DNA from: an uncultured Phascolarctobacterium sp.
GTDB taxonomy: Bacteria; Bacillota; Negativicutes; Acidaminococcales; Acidaminococcaceae
NCBI GenBank assembly: GCA_900547415.1
Contig: URGS01000008.1
Coordinates: forward strand, 1-64,000
Direction of reading: 5' to 3'
Length of the DNA stretch: 64,000 nt
Shown: one piece after another, positions 43,601 through 51,714 of the stretch
Layout: each line of letters starts with the position of its first letter
Position numbering within the stretch: the first letter of the stretch is position 1
Translations under genes and position numbers: made by a program
The notes under the pieces: model-generated
Database searches by the model: none
The model's input: the letters and a program-made list of their open reading frames with translations, nothing else
What the model was told of the DNA's origin: nothing

Positions 43601-44548
43601 GGCCTCTGCTTCAATAAGCATGGCTCTTAAAATACTGGGACGCTCATAGGTACGCTTGCCTGCACCTAAGCCGATTCTTTTGATAGTAAAACCATTAGGC
43701 AGCTCAGCAGAGGTTTTTAGAGCCGCAGCAGCTGCAGCACCTGTAGGAGTAACAAATTCACCTTGTACAGGTATAATTTCCACCTTTAAGCCATAAGCCT
43801 GCATAATATTAGCTACAGCAGGAACGGGTACTGGCAGAATGCCATGCTGACAACGAATGGTACCGCTGCCCTCGCACAGCTTAGGTACAATAACCTCAGT
43901 TATGCCCAGACTGTCAACGCAAACAGCAATAGCTACAATATCAACTATGGAATCAACTGCACCAACCTCATGGAAATGCACCTCAGACTTGGACACTCCA
44001 TGAGCCTTAGCTTCAGCATCGCCTATAATATCAAAGATTTTTAAAGCAATTTCTTTGGCCCCTTCAGTAATTTGAGTATTATTAATAATGGCGATAATAT
44101 CAGCAAGAGCTCTGTGCTCATGATGATGATGGTGATGATGGTGCTCGTGAGTATGTTCATGCTCGCCGCAATGGTCGTGGTGATGATGCTCGTGAGTATG
44201 TTCGTGTTCGCCGCAATGGTCGTGGTGATGGTGCTCGTGAGTATGTTCGTGTTCGCCACAATGGTCGTGGTGATGATGCTTGTGAGTATGAACGTGTTCC
44301 TGCTCACCATGAAGATATGTCATATCGTGGTCATGATTTTCGTGCTCCGCATCCAGAACTACATCAAAATCGCAGCAGACAACGCCAGCCTTTTTTACAG
44401 TGCTGATTGCGTAGGTAAAGCCCTGTACAGGAAGATTGTCAAGAGCTTTAGCCAAAGCCTCCCTATCAGCACCTAAATCTAAGAGAGCAGCTACCAGCAT
44501 ATCGCCGCTGATGCCGGAATTACATTCTAAATATAAGCAATTTGCCAT
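43580..44548 (-). CDS. larC: Nickel-pincer cofactor nickel insertase, first part (LarC1)
   Basis: LarC inserts nickel into the pyridinium dithiocarboxylate made by LarB and LarE, using CTP. This 322-residue part has LYLECNSGISGDM at the start, FHEVGAVDSIVDI and GIVPVPAPA-like ILPVPVPAV motifs. A histidine-rich insert (about 75-145) with three near-identical 15-residue units lies between them and presumably binds nickel. AAGGAG precedes ATG 44548. The frame stops two codons after A9, where a -1 slip joins it to LarC2. Confidence 0.92.
   Translation of the reverse strand: MANCLYLECNSGISGDMLVAALLDLGADREALAKALDNLPVQGFTYAISTVKKAGVVCCDFDVVLDAEHENHDHDMTYLHGEQEHVHTHKHHHHDHCGEHEHTHEHHHHDHCGEHEHTHEHHHHDHCGEHEHTHEHHHHHHHHEHRALADIIAIINNTQITEGAKEIALKIFDIIGDAEAKAHGVSKSEVHFHEVGAVDSIVDIVAIAVCVDSLGITEVIVPKLCEGSGTIRCQHGILPVPVPAVANIMQAYGLKVEIIPVQGEFVTPTGAAAAAALKTSAELPNGFTIKRIGLGAGKRTYERPSILRAMLIEAEASKKKLQ
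44143..44292 (-). repeat. Tandem 45-base repeats encoding the LarC histidine tract
   Basis: Three near-perfect 45-base units begin at 44143, 44188 and 44233, with a partial fourth at 44278. Each encodes a unit of the type HHHHDHCGEHEHTHE. Being a multiple of three and nearly identical, the array should gain or lose units without breaking the frame. Confidence 0.9.
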
Positions 44549-44608
44549 AATTTATTCTCCTTCACTCGTAAAGATTACTATTCTATCATAAAATTTCTTT
44601 AACAAACA

Positions 44609-45433
44609 TTATTGCAGACCAATGTTCATACTACCGCTGCTATACCCGCCTAAATCCAAAGCAGTATAAGCAAAGCCTAATTCCTTAAATTTATGGAGGA
44701 TAGCAGACCTGTTGTCTATAATAACAGCCATGTCCTCCTGCAGCACCTCAATACGTGCCAGCTCGCCATGAACACGCACTCTAAATTGGCTCAGTCCTAA
44801 ATCGTACAGCATTGCCTCTGCAGCCTCTACCCTAGCCAGACCATCTGCCGTAATTTCTTCACCATAAGCAAAGCGTGATGCCAGACAGGCGTAGGAAGGC
44901 TTGCTCCATTCTGCCAAGCCCAGCTTTTTGGCTAAAATACGTATTTCAGCCTTAGTCAGCCCCGCTTCCTTCAATGGGCTTGTAATCTGCAGCTCCTTAA
45001 GGGCACGGAGTCCAGGACGATAATCTCCCATATCATCCATATTGGAGCCCTCCACAAGAGTATAAGCCCCCTGCTCAGCTGCCAAGGAAGCAAGTCCAGT
45101 GAACAAGGATTTTTTACAATGATAGCATCTGTCAACAGGATTACTCCTAAAACCAGGTACCTGCAGCTCATCAAATTCATATATAAGCTGGGCAATGTTC
45201 CTAGAGCTGCAAAATTCTCTTGCCTCATTCTGCTCTCTTAAAGGTACCACTCGCGATACCGCAGTGACCGCAATAGCATTTTTTCCCAATACTCTATGAG
45301 CAACAGCTAAAAGCAATGCTGAATCCACACCGCCTGAAAAGGCAACTGCAACCTGCCCCAGCTGCAAGAGAATATTTTCTAATATCAGCAGCTTTTCCTC
45401 TGCTGTTTTCATAAGCATATTATCCATAATCAT
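44609..45433 (-). CDS. larE: ATP-dependent sacrificial sulfur transferase LarE
   Basis: LarE adenylates the LarB product and donates sulfur for the nickel-pincer cofactor. The PP-loop SGGVDS (33-38), a GSNMDDMGDYRPG motif and the cysteine-bearing YACLASRF segment (near 185) are present; that cysteine is the sacrificial sulfur donor in the L. plantarum type. Start near 45433 lacks a strong site and directly follows larB, suggesting coupling. 274 residues, full length. Confidence 0.94.
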   Translation of the reverse strand: MIMDNMLMKTAEEKLLILENILLQLGQVAVAFSGGVDSALLLAVAHRVLGKNAIAVTAVSRVVPLREQNEAREFCSSRNIAQLIYEFDELQVPGFRSNPVDRCYHCKKSLFTGLASLAAEQGAYTLVEGSNMDDMGDYRPGLRALKELQITSPLKEAGLTKAEIRILAKKLGLAEWSKPSYACLASRFAYGEEITADGLARVEAAEAMLYDLGLSQFRVRVHGELARIEVLQEDMAVIIDNRSAILHKFKELGFAYTALDLGGYSSGSMNIGLQ

Positions 45434-45434
45434 A

Positions 45435-46178
45435 CTATTTTACAGCTAAACGGTTGATTTGCGTAGCGATATAGCCAGCACCGTAGCCATTATCTATATT
45501 AACAACAGAAACACAATTAGCACAGGAATTAATCATAGTCAAAAGTGCAGACAAGCCATTAAAGCTTGCACCGTAACCTACAGATGTAGGAACTGCAATT
45601 ACAGGATTAGAAACAAGGCCACCAATTACGCTGGCAAGAGCACCCTCCATACCTGCAACGGCTATGACACAGTTAGCATCCTGCAGCACCTCTACCTTGG
45701 ACAGCAGACGATGAATACCGCTTACGCCAACGTCATAGAGACGCTCTACCCTTGTTCCGAAAAACTCCGCTGTTTGTGCAGCCTCCTCAGCAACTGAAAT
45801 ATCTGCAGTACCAGCAGTACATACTGCAATCTTGCCAACATGCTTTTTATCAGCACGCTCCAGCTTTAGAGTTCTGGCTACAGCATCGTACTTAATTTCA
45901 GGAAGAACGGCCTTAACCAGCTCGTACTGCTCCTGAGATGCACGTGTGCCAAATACCTCGCCATACTCCTTGTACAGACGCAGATAAATAGCCTGCAGAT
46001 AATCATCGGGCTTGCTGCTGCAGTAAACAACCTCGGGAAAACCGGAACGCAGCTCTCTATATGTATCTAGCTTGGCAAAGCCTAAATCCTCATAGGCCTT
46101 ACGCTTAAAATAATGCTCTGCTTCAGCTACAGTCATGCTGCCGCTTTGTACAGACTCCAAAACTTCCTTTATTTCCAA
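45435..46178 (-). CDS. larB: Pyridinium-3,5-biscarboxylic acid mononucleotide synthase LarB
   Basis: LarB carboxylates nicotinic acid adenine dinucleotide, the first step of nickel-pincer cofactor synthesis. The 247-residue protein has an N-terminal region with an EVVYC segment and a C-terminal PurE-like domain with GTADISVAEEA, VAGMEGALASV and PTSVGYGAS. The start is TTG 46178, eight bases after GGGAGG. First gene of larB-larE-larC; larA is not in the window. Confidence 0.94.
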   Translation of the reverse strand: MEIKEVLESVQSGSMTVAEAEHYFKRKAYEDLGFAKLDTYRELRSGFPEVVYCSSKPDDYLQAIYLRLYKEYGEVFGTRASQEQYELVKAVLPEIKYDAVARTLKLERADKKHVGKIAVCTAGTADISVAEEAAQTAEFFGTRVERLYDVGVSGIHRLLSKVEVLQDANCVIAVAGMEGALASVIGGLVSNPVIAVPTSVGYGASFNGLSALLTMINSCANCVSVVNIDNGYGAGYIATQINRLAVK

Positions 46179-46253
46179 TGGTTATACCTCCCTGGAGAAT
46201 CTTCATAGCTTTATCGAAGGCATATGACCTAAGCTTAACATACTATATATTAG

Positions 46254-46282
46254 AGTATACTTCATAGGCGAAAAAAGAACAA
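46254..46282 (-). promoter_or_regulatory. Probable promoter of the lar operon
   Basis: TTGTTC (46282-46277) and TATACT (46259-46254) are 17 bases apart on the minus strand, about 75 bases before larB. Confidence 0.6.
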
Positions 46283-46427
46283 GTAAAGAGTTATCACTGC
46301 AGCACCGCAGATTAATAATACCTTGGGAACAAAACTCCTTAAAGCCCTCTTGAGCAGCACCTTGCTAAAATGGCTTAGGGCAATCCTAAAAAGAGCATCA
46401 AATCCCCTGTTAAAAAACTGTTTTCAT
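46262..46427 (-). pseudogene. Possible small membrane-protein gene broken at a T6 run
   Basis: The stretch between larB and the tRNA holds no intact gene. ATG 46427 opens MKTVF and stops at TAA in a run of six T (46417-46412). With one T fewer the frame would continue for 54 codons, through RALRSFVPKVLL and a hydrophobic helix ICGAAVITLYLFFF, to TGA 46262. No strong ribosome site is present. A palindrome CTAGTA-TCT-TACTAG lies at 46463-46477. Low confidence. Confidence 0.2.
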
Positions 46428-46483
46428 GTATGCAGCGTTTAATACCCGTCAAATAACAGCACCTAGTATCTTACTAGAAATAC

Positions 46484-46517
46484 AAAAAAGCTCCGAACGC
46501 TTTCACGCTCGGAGCTG
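46484..46517 (-). terminator. Rho-independent terminator after tRNA-Asn
   Basis: AGCTCCGA-CG pairs with CG-TCGGAGCT on the minus strand, followed by six T. It lies seven bases after the tRNA. Confidence 0.92.
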
Positions 46518-46523
46518 AATTTC

Positions 46524-46599
46524 TGGCTCCCCGAGTAGGACTCGAACCTACGACGCCCTGATTAACAGTCAGGTGTTCTACCGACTGAACTATCGGGGA
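46524..46599 (-). tRNA. tRNA-Asn (GTT anticodon)
   Basis: The minus strand folds as a complete 76-base tRNA: acceptor TCCCCGA/TCGGGGA, D arm with GTTCAGTCGGTAGAAC, anticodon arm CTGACTGTTAATCAG with GTT, T arm GTAGGTTCGAGTCCTAC, and an encoded CCA end. It is alone, with its own consensus promoter and terminator. Confidence 0.97.
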
Positions 46600-46638
46600 A
46601 GAACAGGATGTTTAGCATTGCTCAACATCACGAATGTT

Positions 46639-46667
46639 ATTATACTTACTTTTTGCTGCTTTGTCAA
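46639..46667 (-). promoter_or_regulatory. Consensus promoter of tRNA-Asn
   Basis: TTGACA (46667-46662) and TATAAT (46644-46639) are 17 bases apart, an exact sigma-A consensus, 40 bases before the tRNA. Confidence 0.93.
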
Positions 46668-46720
46668 TAACTTTATAGAAAAAATTTTAATTTTTTCATT
46701 GTAGAGTTTATAGCCTGCTT

Positions 46721-47350
46721 TTATTTGCGGGTAAGCTTGTAAATCAAAGCATTGCAGATTGCTGCAGCTACGTTACTGCCACCTTTTCTGCCGCGTGCTA
46801 CTACGTAGGGAATACCGGTTTTCATGATGATTTCCTTAGACTCTACTACATTTACAAAGCCTACAGGAACGCCAATTACCAGCTCAGGCTTAATCTTACC
46901 TTCCTTCACCAGCTCATCCAGACGAACCAGTGCAGTAGGAGCATTGCCTACAGCAATAATAACAGGGCCTTCAATGGTGCAAGCCTTCTCCATGCAGGCA
47001 GCGGCTCTAGTAGAACCAGCCTCTTTAGCACGCTCTGCAACATCAGGATCAGCCATAAAGCAAACTGCCTTAGCACCAAGTTTTGCCAAGCCCATTTTGT
47101 TAATACCTGTGCAAGCCATGTTGGTGTCAGTAACAATGGTTGCACCCTTCTCCAGAGCGGCCAGAGCCTTATCTACTACGCCTTCGGAGAACATCATGTT
47201 GCGTGCATAGTCAAAATCTGCAGATGTATGAATAACACGCTTTACAATATCAATTTTTTCAGGATCAAGCTTGATTTGGCCCAATTCCTCGCCAATGATT
47301 TCCATGCTGCGTTTTTCAATGTCAGCAGGCAATACGTTTTGTAATTGCAT
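46721..47350 (-). CDS. cbiC: Cobalt-precorrin-8 methylmutase
   Basis: CbiC moves a methyl group from C11 to C12 to give cobyrinic acid. The 209-residue protein carries the catalytic His in RVIHTSADFDY and the TDTNMACTGINK, VGNAPTAL and GVPVGFVNVVESKE motifs. It is the last gene of the cobalamin row, eight bases after cobO. Confidence 0.96.
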   Translation of the reverse strand: MQLQNVLPADIEKRSMEIIGEELGQIKLDPEKIDIVKRVIHTSADFDYARNMMFSEGVVDKALAALEKGATIVTDTNMACTGINKMGLAKLGAKAVCFMADPDVAERAKEAGSTRAAACMEKACTIEGPVIIAVGNAPTALVRLDELVKEGKIKPELVIGVPVGFVNVVESKEIIMKTGIPYVVARGRKGGSNVAAAICNALIYKLTRK

Positions 47351-47358
47351 AAATTATC

Positions 47359-47889
47359 CTACCTTTCCACGCCAGTACGTGCCGGAATACCCTTATCAAA
47401 GGGATGCTTACGCTTCATGATTTCAGAAACATAGTCAGCAAGCTCAATCAACTCATCTGCAGGCTTGCGTCCTGTCATGACAACTTCCAGCTTCTGAGGC
47501 TTGTTTTTAAGAAAATCAATCAGCTCATTAATATCAAAAACACCTGTGTTGCAGGCACCAATAACTTCATCTAAAACCAAAAGGTCTATCTTTTCATTAG
47601 CACATTTTTCCCTGACCTTTGCAAAAAGCTCTGCATGCTCTTCACGCACCTTAGCTTTTTCCTCTGGTGTCATTTGAAAGGTGAACTTTTTAGTTTCCTT
47701 ACCACGCATAAGCTCAATATTGGGAAGAAGTGCAATGCTGTTAAGCTCACCAGTAGGTCTGCTCTTTAAAAATTGAACAAAAAGCACCTTATTACCATGA
47801 CCACAGCAGCGTACAGCAAGACCTAAGGCTGCTGTAGTTTTGCCCTTGCCATCGCCAGTATAAATGTGAATCAGACCGCCATCTTTCAT
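47359..47889 (-). CDS. cobO: Cob(I)yrinic acid a,c-diamide adenosyltransferase
   Basis: This 176-residue BtuR/CobO-type enzyme attaches the adenosyl ligand to cobalt. The P-loop GDGKGKTTAALGLAVR (13-28) and the DEVIGA segment are present. It starts one base from the cobQ stop, suggesting coupling, and is followed by cbiC. Confidence 0.95.
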   Translation of the reverse strand: MKDGGLIHIYTGDGKGKTTAALGLAVRCCGHGNKVLFVQFLKSRPTGELNSIALLPNIELMRGKETKKFTFQMTPEEKAKVREEHAELFAKVREKCANEKIDLLVLDEVIGACNTGVFDINELIDFLKNKPQKLEVVMTGRKPADELIELADYVSEIMKRKHPFDKGIPARTGVER

Positions 47890-49409
47890 TACAGTCCCGC
47901 CTCCAGAATTTCTCTGATTTTATCCATATCCAGATTTTTACGGACACCATCAGCTAAAATATCGTATTGCTGTTTTTTATATTCAGCAAAATTAATAGTC
48001 TTGATATCCTCTGGTTTCAGACCCTTTTGTGCCAACAGAGCTTCTACAATAGCAGCAGCAATACCATCTCCATCAAAAACGCCATGGACATAGGTTCCGT
48101 AAACATTCATGTTGCCTTCTACATTTTGAGAACCCTCAAGCATGGACTCACCATCTTCATGAACAGGACGGATTTTAGTCAATGCAGACTCTGGGGGAAA
48201 TTCTGTAACGCCGGAATGAATTTCGTAACCATAAAGGGGCATACCGCTCAACTTGGAAAAAATACCCTTAACCTGACCAAAATTACCCTTCATTTGAATG
48301 GTACGCTTCTTTTCGATAAAGGAGGTTTCTACATTTAAAAGTCCTAAGCCAGGAGTATCTCCTCCCTCTTCCACGCCGTAGGGATCGGAAATATTTTTGC
48401 CCAGCATCTGATAGCCGCCGCAAACGCCAAAGACTACAGTACCCTTGCTGGCCTTTTTAAGAATCATAGCCTCCATACCGCTTTGGCGCAGCCATTTCAA
48501 ATCGCCAATGGTATTTTTAGTGCCAGGAATGATAATCATATCAGGGTTGCCCAGCTCTCTGGGATTTTTTACATAGCGCAGGGATACGCCAGGAATAAGC
48601 TCAAAGACGTTAAAGTCAGTATAGTTGGACATTCTGGGAATATGTACTACTGCAATATCTACAAGCTGTACTTCGCTGTGACCGGAAATGCGCTCAGAAA
48701 GGCTATCCTCGTCTTCAATATCTACATCCAGCATAGGCATGACACCTACAATAGGAATACCTGTTTTGTCTTCAATCATCTTAAGACCGGGACGCAGAAT
48801 TTCTATGTCACCACGGAACTTATTGATGATAATGCCTTTAATCATGGAACGTTCTTCCTCATCCAGAAGCATTACAGTACCGTAAATTGAGGCAAATACG
48901 CCGCCGCGATCAATATCAGCAACTAAAAGCACAGGAGCCTTAGCCATTTTAGCCATGCCCATATTAACAAAGTCATCCTTGTTAATGTTTATTTCAGCAG
49001 GACTGCCTGCACCCTCAATAACAATCACATCATGATCAGACGCGAGAGTATCAAAGGCCTCCATGATTTTAGGACGCAGTGTATGCTTCATTTTGTAGTA
49101 TTCACCTGCAGTCATGGTACCAATGGCTTCACCAAGAACTATTACCTGAGAGCCCTTGTCACTAGTAGGCTTAAGAAGAATTGGGTTCATAAGTGCACTT
49201 GGCTCAATTCCTGCAGCCTCAGCCTGTACAACCTGTGCACGTCCCATCTCTGCTCCATCACGGGTAATGTATGAATTCAGAGCCATATTTTGTGACTTAA
49301 AGGGAGCCACGCTTTTGCCGTCCTGATGCAAAACACGGCAGAGTCCTGCTGTTACCAGGCTTTTGCCGGCATTGGACATGGTGCCAACTATCATAAGAGC
49401 TTTAGTCAT
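47889..49409 (-). CDS. cobQ: Adenosylcobyric acid synthase (CbiP/CobQ)
   Basis: This enzyme of about 506 residues amidates four side chains of the corrin using glutamine and ATP. The N-terminal dethiobiotin-synthase-like domain begins MIVGTMSNAGKS; the C-terminal glutaminase has VFGVCGGYQMLG (nucleophile Cys), YEIHSG and YVHGVFD. I prefer ATG 49409 to the GTG three codons earlier. It overlaps the ApgM-like gene by 8 bases. Confidence 0.96.
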   Translation of the reverse strand: MTKALMIVGTMSNAGKSLVTAGLCRVLHQDGKSVAPFKSQNMALNSYITRDGAEMGRAQVVQAEAAGIEPSALMNPILLKPTSDKGSQVIVLGEAIGTMTAGEYYKMKHTLRPKIMEAFDTLASDHDVIVIEGAGSPAEININKDDFVNMGMAKMAKAPVLLVADIDRGGVFASIYGTVMLLDEEERSMIKGIIINKFRGDIEILRPGLKMIEDKTGIPIVGVMPMLDVDIEDEDSLSERISGHSEVQLVDIAVVHIPRMSNYTDFNVFELIPGVSLRYVKNPRELGNPDMIIIPGTKNTIGDLKWLRQSGMEAMILKKASKGTVVFGVCGGYQMLGKNISDPYGVEEGGDTPGLGLLNVETSFIEKKRTIQMKGNFGQVKGIFSKLSGMPLYGYEIHSGVTEFPPESALTKIRPVHEDGESMLEGSQNVEGNMNVYGTYVHGVFDGDGIAAAIVEALLAQKGLKPEDIKTINFAEYKKQQYDILADGVRKNLDMDKIREILEAGL

Positions 49410-50538
49410 TACATTCACTCTCTTTCATCAAATAATCAAGTATGTGTTGGTAATTTTGTATTTTCTCAGCTTGTCTCTGACAATTAATAGCTGAGGCGAT
49501 TACAGGAGTCTCCCCTCTGCCATGCTTGCCGGAAACGGAGCTGGTAACATGGTCGCCGCAAATAATAATTTTTAGAGGCTGTGAGTAATTTTTTAAAATA
49601 TAATCAACAAACTGGTTATCAATCTGCTCAATAAAGTCCGCCTTGCCCTTATAATCATAGCGGTGAGCTGCTTCATCACTGCCATTAAAATGAGCAAGAA
49701 CAAAACTATTATCCTGCAGCAGCTTAACTGCCGCCTCCGCCTTAGCCTTAATGTCTGTGTCAACATCTCCTGTAGCACCTGCAGGCACTACAACCTTCAT
49801 GCCAAGAGCCAGGCCAATGCCTTTGACAATTTCCGCCTTGCACACAGCAGCTCCCCCAAAGCCATGAAGCTCACGAAAGCTGGGCAAAACAGTACGCTCT
49901 GACGGTCCCCATGGATAAAGCTCGTAATGAATGCCGTTGCCGGCAAAGGGCTCTAAACGCTTGTGGGCCTCCTGAAGAAAATAGCTTACAGAAAGAGATG
50001 TCTCCATAAGCTCCTTTAGGAGTTCATCATAGCTTTCGCCAACACTTTCATGTGGCGGAGCAATGGATAATCCTAAAACCGACTGCTCTTTATTCATAAT
50101 CAGCAGATTACGATATTCGGACAAATGGAGGAATTCTATATCCTTTAATATGTCATTGCATGCTTGAGCAGCATTACGCATTTCTGCAAAAGACAGTCCC
50201 TGTCCATTAAATGCTGCCAGCTTGCCTTCGTCATTTACTGCAACTAAATTACAGCGGAGCACCATTTCATACTCCGAAATATCCCTATCATGAGCTAATA
50301 GCTCCAAATAGGCTCTATTTGCAGGAATATGCTGCTTATCAACACCTAAGAGCCTTAGTATGCAGCTGCAGCTTTCAGGAACAATATCATCTTCACAAAT
50401 GCTGACATGACCTAGGGTTCCCTGCTTTTCCAAAGCATCCATTACTGGATGATGAGAGTGCTGGAAAGGCGTTTGTCCCTGCCATTCAGCAATAGGCTCA
50501 TCGCCTAAGCCGTCAATAAGAATTAGTAAGGAGTGCAT
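49402..50538 (-). CDS. ApgM-like alkaline-phosphatase superfamily protein in the B12 operon
   Basis: This 378-residue protein resembles cofactor-independent phosphoglycerate mutases of the ApgM type: DGLGDEP (9-15), a P-S motif PESCSC (Ser56) followed by LLGVD, and a C-terminal metal site GDHVTSSVSGKHGRGETP. The usual GSDTA context of the Ser is altered, so mutase activity is doubtful. ApgM relatives also serve as homoserine kinases. It overlaps cobD by 26 bases and cobQ by 8, so a B12 role is likely: making threonine phosphate, or dephosphorylating ribazole phosphate. The family is fairly sure; the reaction is inference. Confidence 0.78.
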   Translation of the reverse strand: MHSLLILIDGLGDEPIAEWQGQTPFQHSHHPVMDALEKQGTLGHVSICEDDIVPESCSCILRLLGVDKQHIPANRAYLELLAHDRDISEYEMVLRCNLVAVNDEGKLAAFNGQGLSFAEMRNAAQACNDILKDIEFLHLSEYRNLLIMNKEQSVLGLSIAPPHESVGESYDELLKELMETSLSVSYFLQEAHKRLEPFAGNGIHYELYPWGPSERTVLPSFRELHGFGGAAVCKAEIVKGIGLALGMKVVVPAGATGDVDTDIKAKAEAAVKLLQDNSFVLAHFNGSDEAAHRYDYKGKADFIEQIDNQFVDYILKNYSQPLKIIICGDHVTSSVSGKHGRGETPVIASAINCQRQAEKIQNYQHILDYLMKESECND

Positions 50539-51601
50539 GTTTTTTTACTTCCTTAATTGCCCTGATTAAACCGCGGTTCAACACTCTCGTTTTTACAGCA
50601 ATACGATAATAACCAGGTCCAAGATTATGGTAATTACTGCAGGAGCGAATAAGATAGCCCTGCTCACGCATGAGCTGGACAAAGTTTTCCGTCTCCTCCA
50701 GATAAAAGAATATATAGTTAGCTTCAGACGGATATACCTTAGCACCTAAGCTTTCCAGCTGGTGCATTAAATATCTGCGTTCCTCATGTATAAGGGCAAA
50801 GGACTGCTTAAGGTATTCTGTTTCCTTAAGAGCAGCGATACCTGCTTCCTGTGCCAAAATAGAAACACTCCAATCCTGACCGCACTGATGCAATCTGCTG
50901 TGAAGCTTTTCATCACTGGTCATGCAGTAGCCTAGTCGTATACCGGGAATGGCGAAGGTTTTGGTAAAGGCCTTAAGGATAATGAGATTAGGATGGCTTG
51001 CCAGCTGACTACGAAGGCTATAGGACTTGTCTGCCGCAACAAAATCCATAAAGCATTCATCAACCAAAAGCTTGGTATTTACCTGACTGCATTTTTCCAA
51101 AATGCTCAGCAGCAGCTCCTCGTCACAAACTACGCCGGTAGGATTATTAGGATTGCAAACGTAAACGATATCCGTAGAAGGTGTTATCTTATTTAAAATT
51201 GACCTCTGAATAGAAAAATTCTTATCTTCAGGCAGCTTATAGTATTTAATGCTGCAATCAACGGAACGAAGTGATTTTTCGTAATCTGCAAAGGTCGGTG
51301 CCAAAAGCAAAGCCTTGCGTGGACGCAAAGCCAGGGCTAAACGAAAAAGTACATCAGCAGCACCATTGCCAAAGAAAAGATATTCCTCTTTAATACCAAG
51401 GTATGCTGCTGTTGCTGCAGCCAATTTTCTGCAAAAGGGATCAGGATAGTTTACACATGAGCATAAACCATTCTTGATTGCCTCTTTTATGCCTTTGGGA
51501 ATTCCTAATGGATTGATGTTAGCAGAATAATCTACAAATGGCTTGCCTGCAGCGGAAAGCTCCTGGCTGTAAATATCACCGCCATGTTCATATTTGTACA
51601 T
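50513..51601 (-). CDS. cobD: Threonine-phosphate decarboxylase
   Basis: CobD makes (R)-1-aminopropan-2-ol phosphate from threonine phosphate for the nucleotide loop. The 362-residue PLP enzyme starts near HGGDIYSQ, has DYSANINPLG, the PNNPTG cofactor motif and the PLP Lys in LKAFTKTFAIPG with GIRLGY. I choose ATG 51601, eight bases after GGAGG. It overlaps the ApgM-like gene. A hairpin separates it from cbiB upstream. Confidence 0.94.
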   Translation of the reverse strand: MYKYEHGGDIYSQELSAAGKPFVDYSANINPLGIPKGIKEAIKNGLCSCVNYPDPFCRKLAAATAAYLGIKEEYLFFGNGAADVLFRLALALRPRKALLLAPTFADYEKSLRSVDCSIKYYKLPEDKNFSIQRSILNKITPSTDIVYVCNPNNPTGVVCDEELLLSILEKCSQVNTKLLVDECFMDFVAADKSYSLRSQLASHPNLIILKAFTKTFAIPGIRLGYCMTSDEKLHSRLHQCGQDWSVSILAQEAGIAALKETEYLKQSFALIHEERRYLMHQLESLGAKVYPSEANYIFFYLEETENFVQLMREQGYLIRSCSNYHNLGPGYYRIAVKTRVLNRGLIRAIKEVKKHALLTNSY

Positions 51602-51680
51602 CCTTTCCACCTCCATCTACTAAATTTTATACTTTAAAGAAAATTATCGAACTACAATGTCTGATTTAAAAATAAGCAGA

Positions 51681-51709
51681 AATAAGGCAATGAAGCTCAC
51701 TGCCTTATT
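51681..51709 (-). terminator. Weak terminator or attenuator-like hairpin between cbiB and cobD
   Basis: AATAAGGCA (51681-51689) pairs with TGCCTTATT (51701-51709), 5 bases after the cbiB stop. Only a broken T run (TTATTTCTGC) follows on the minus strand. It may partly reduce expression of cobD and later genes, or be an RNA-stabilising hairpin. Confidence 0.5.
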
Positions 51710-51714
51710 ATGCT

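Noticed and set aside
44143..44292. Regular 45-base repeats considered as a CRISPR array
   Set aside because: Units are directly adjacent with no spacers and encode a histidine-rich part of LarC in frame.
43131..44548. larC considered as a plain pseudogene
   Set aside because: Both halves keep all conserved motifs, the break sits exactly on a slippery A9 run, and frameshifting in larC is known; a sequencing error remains possible.
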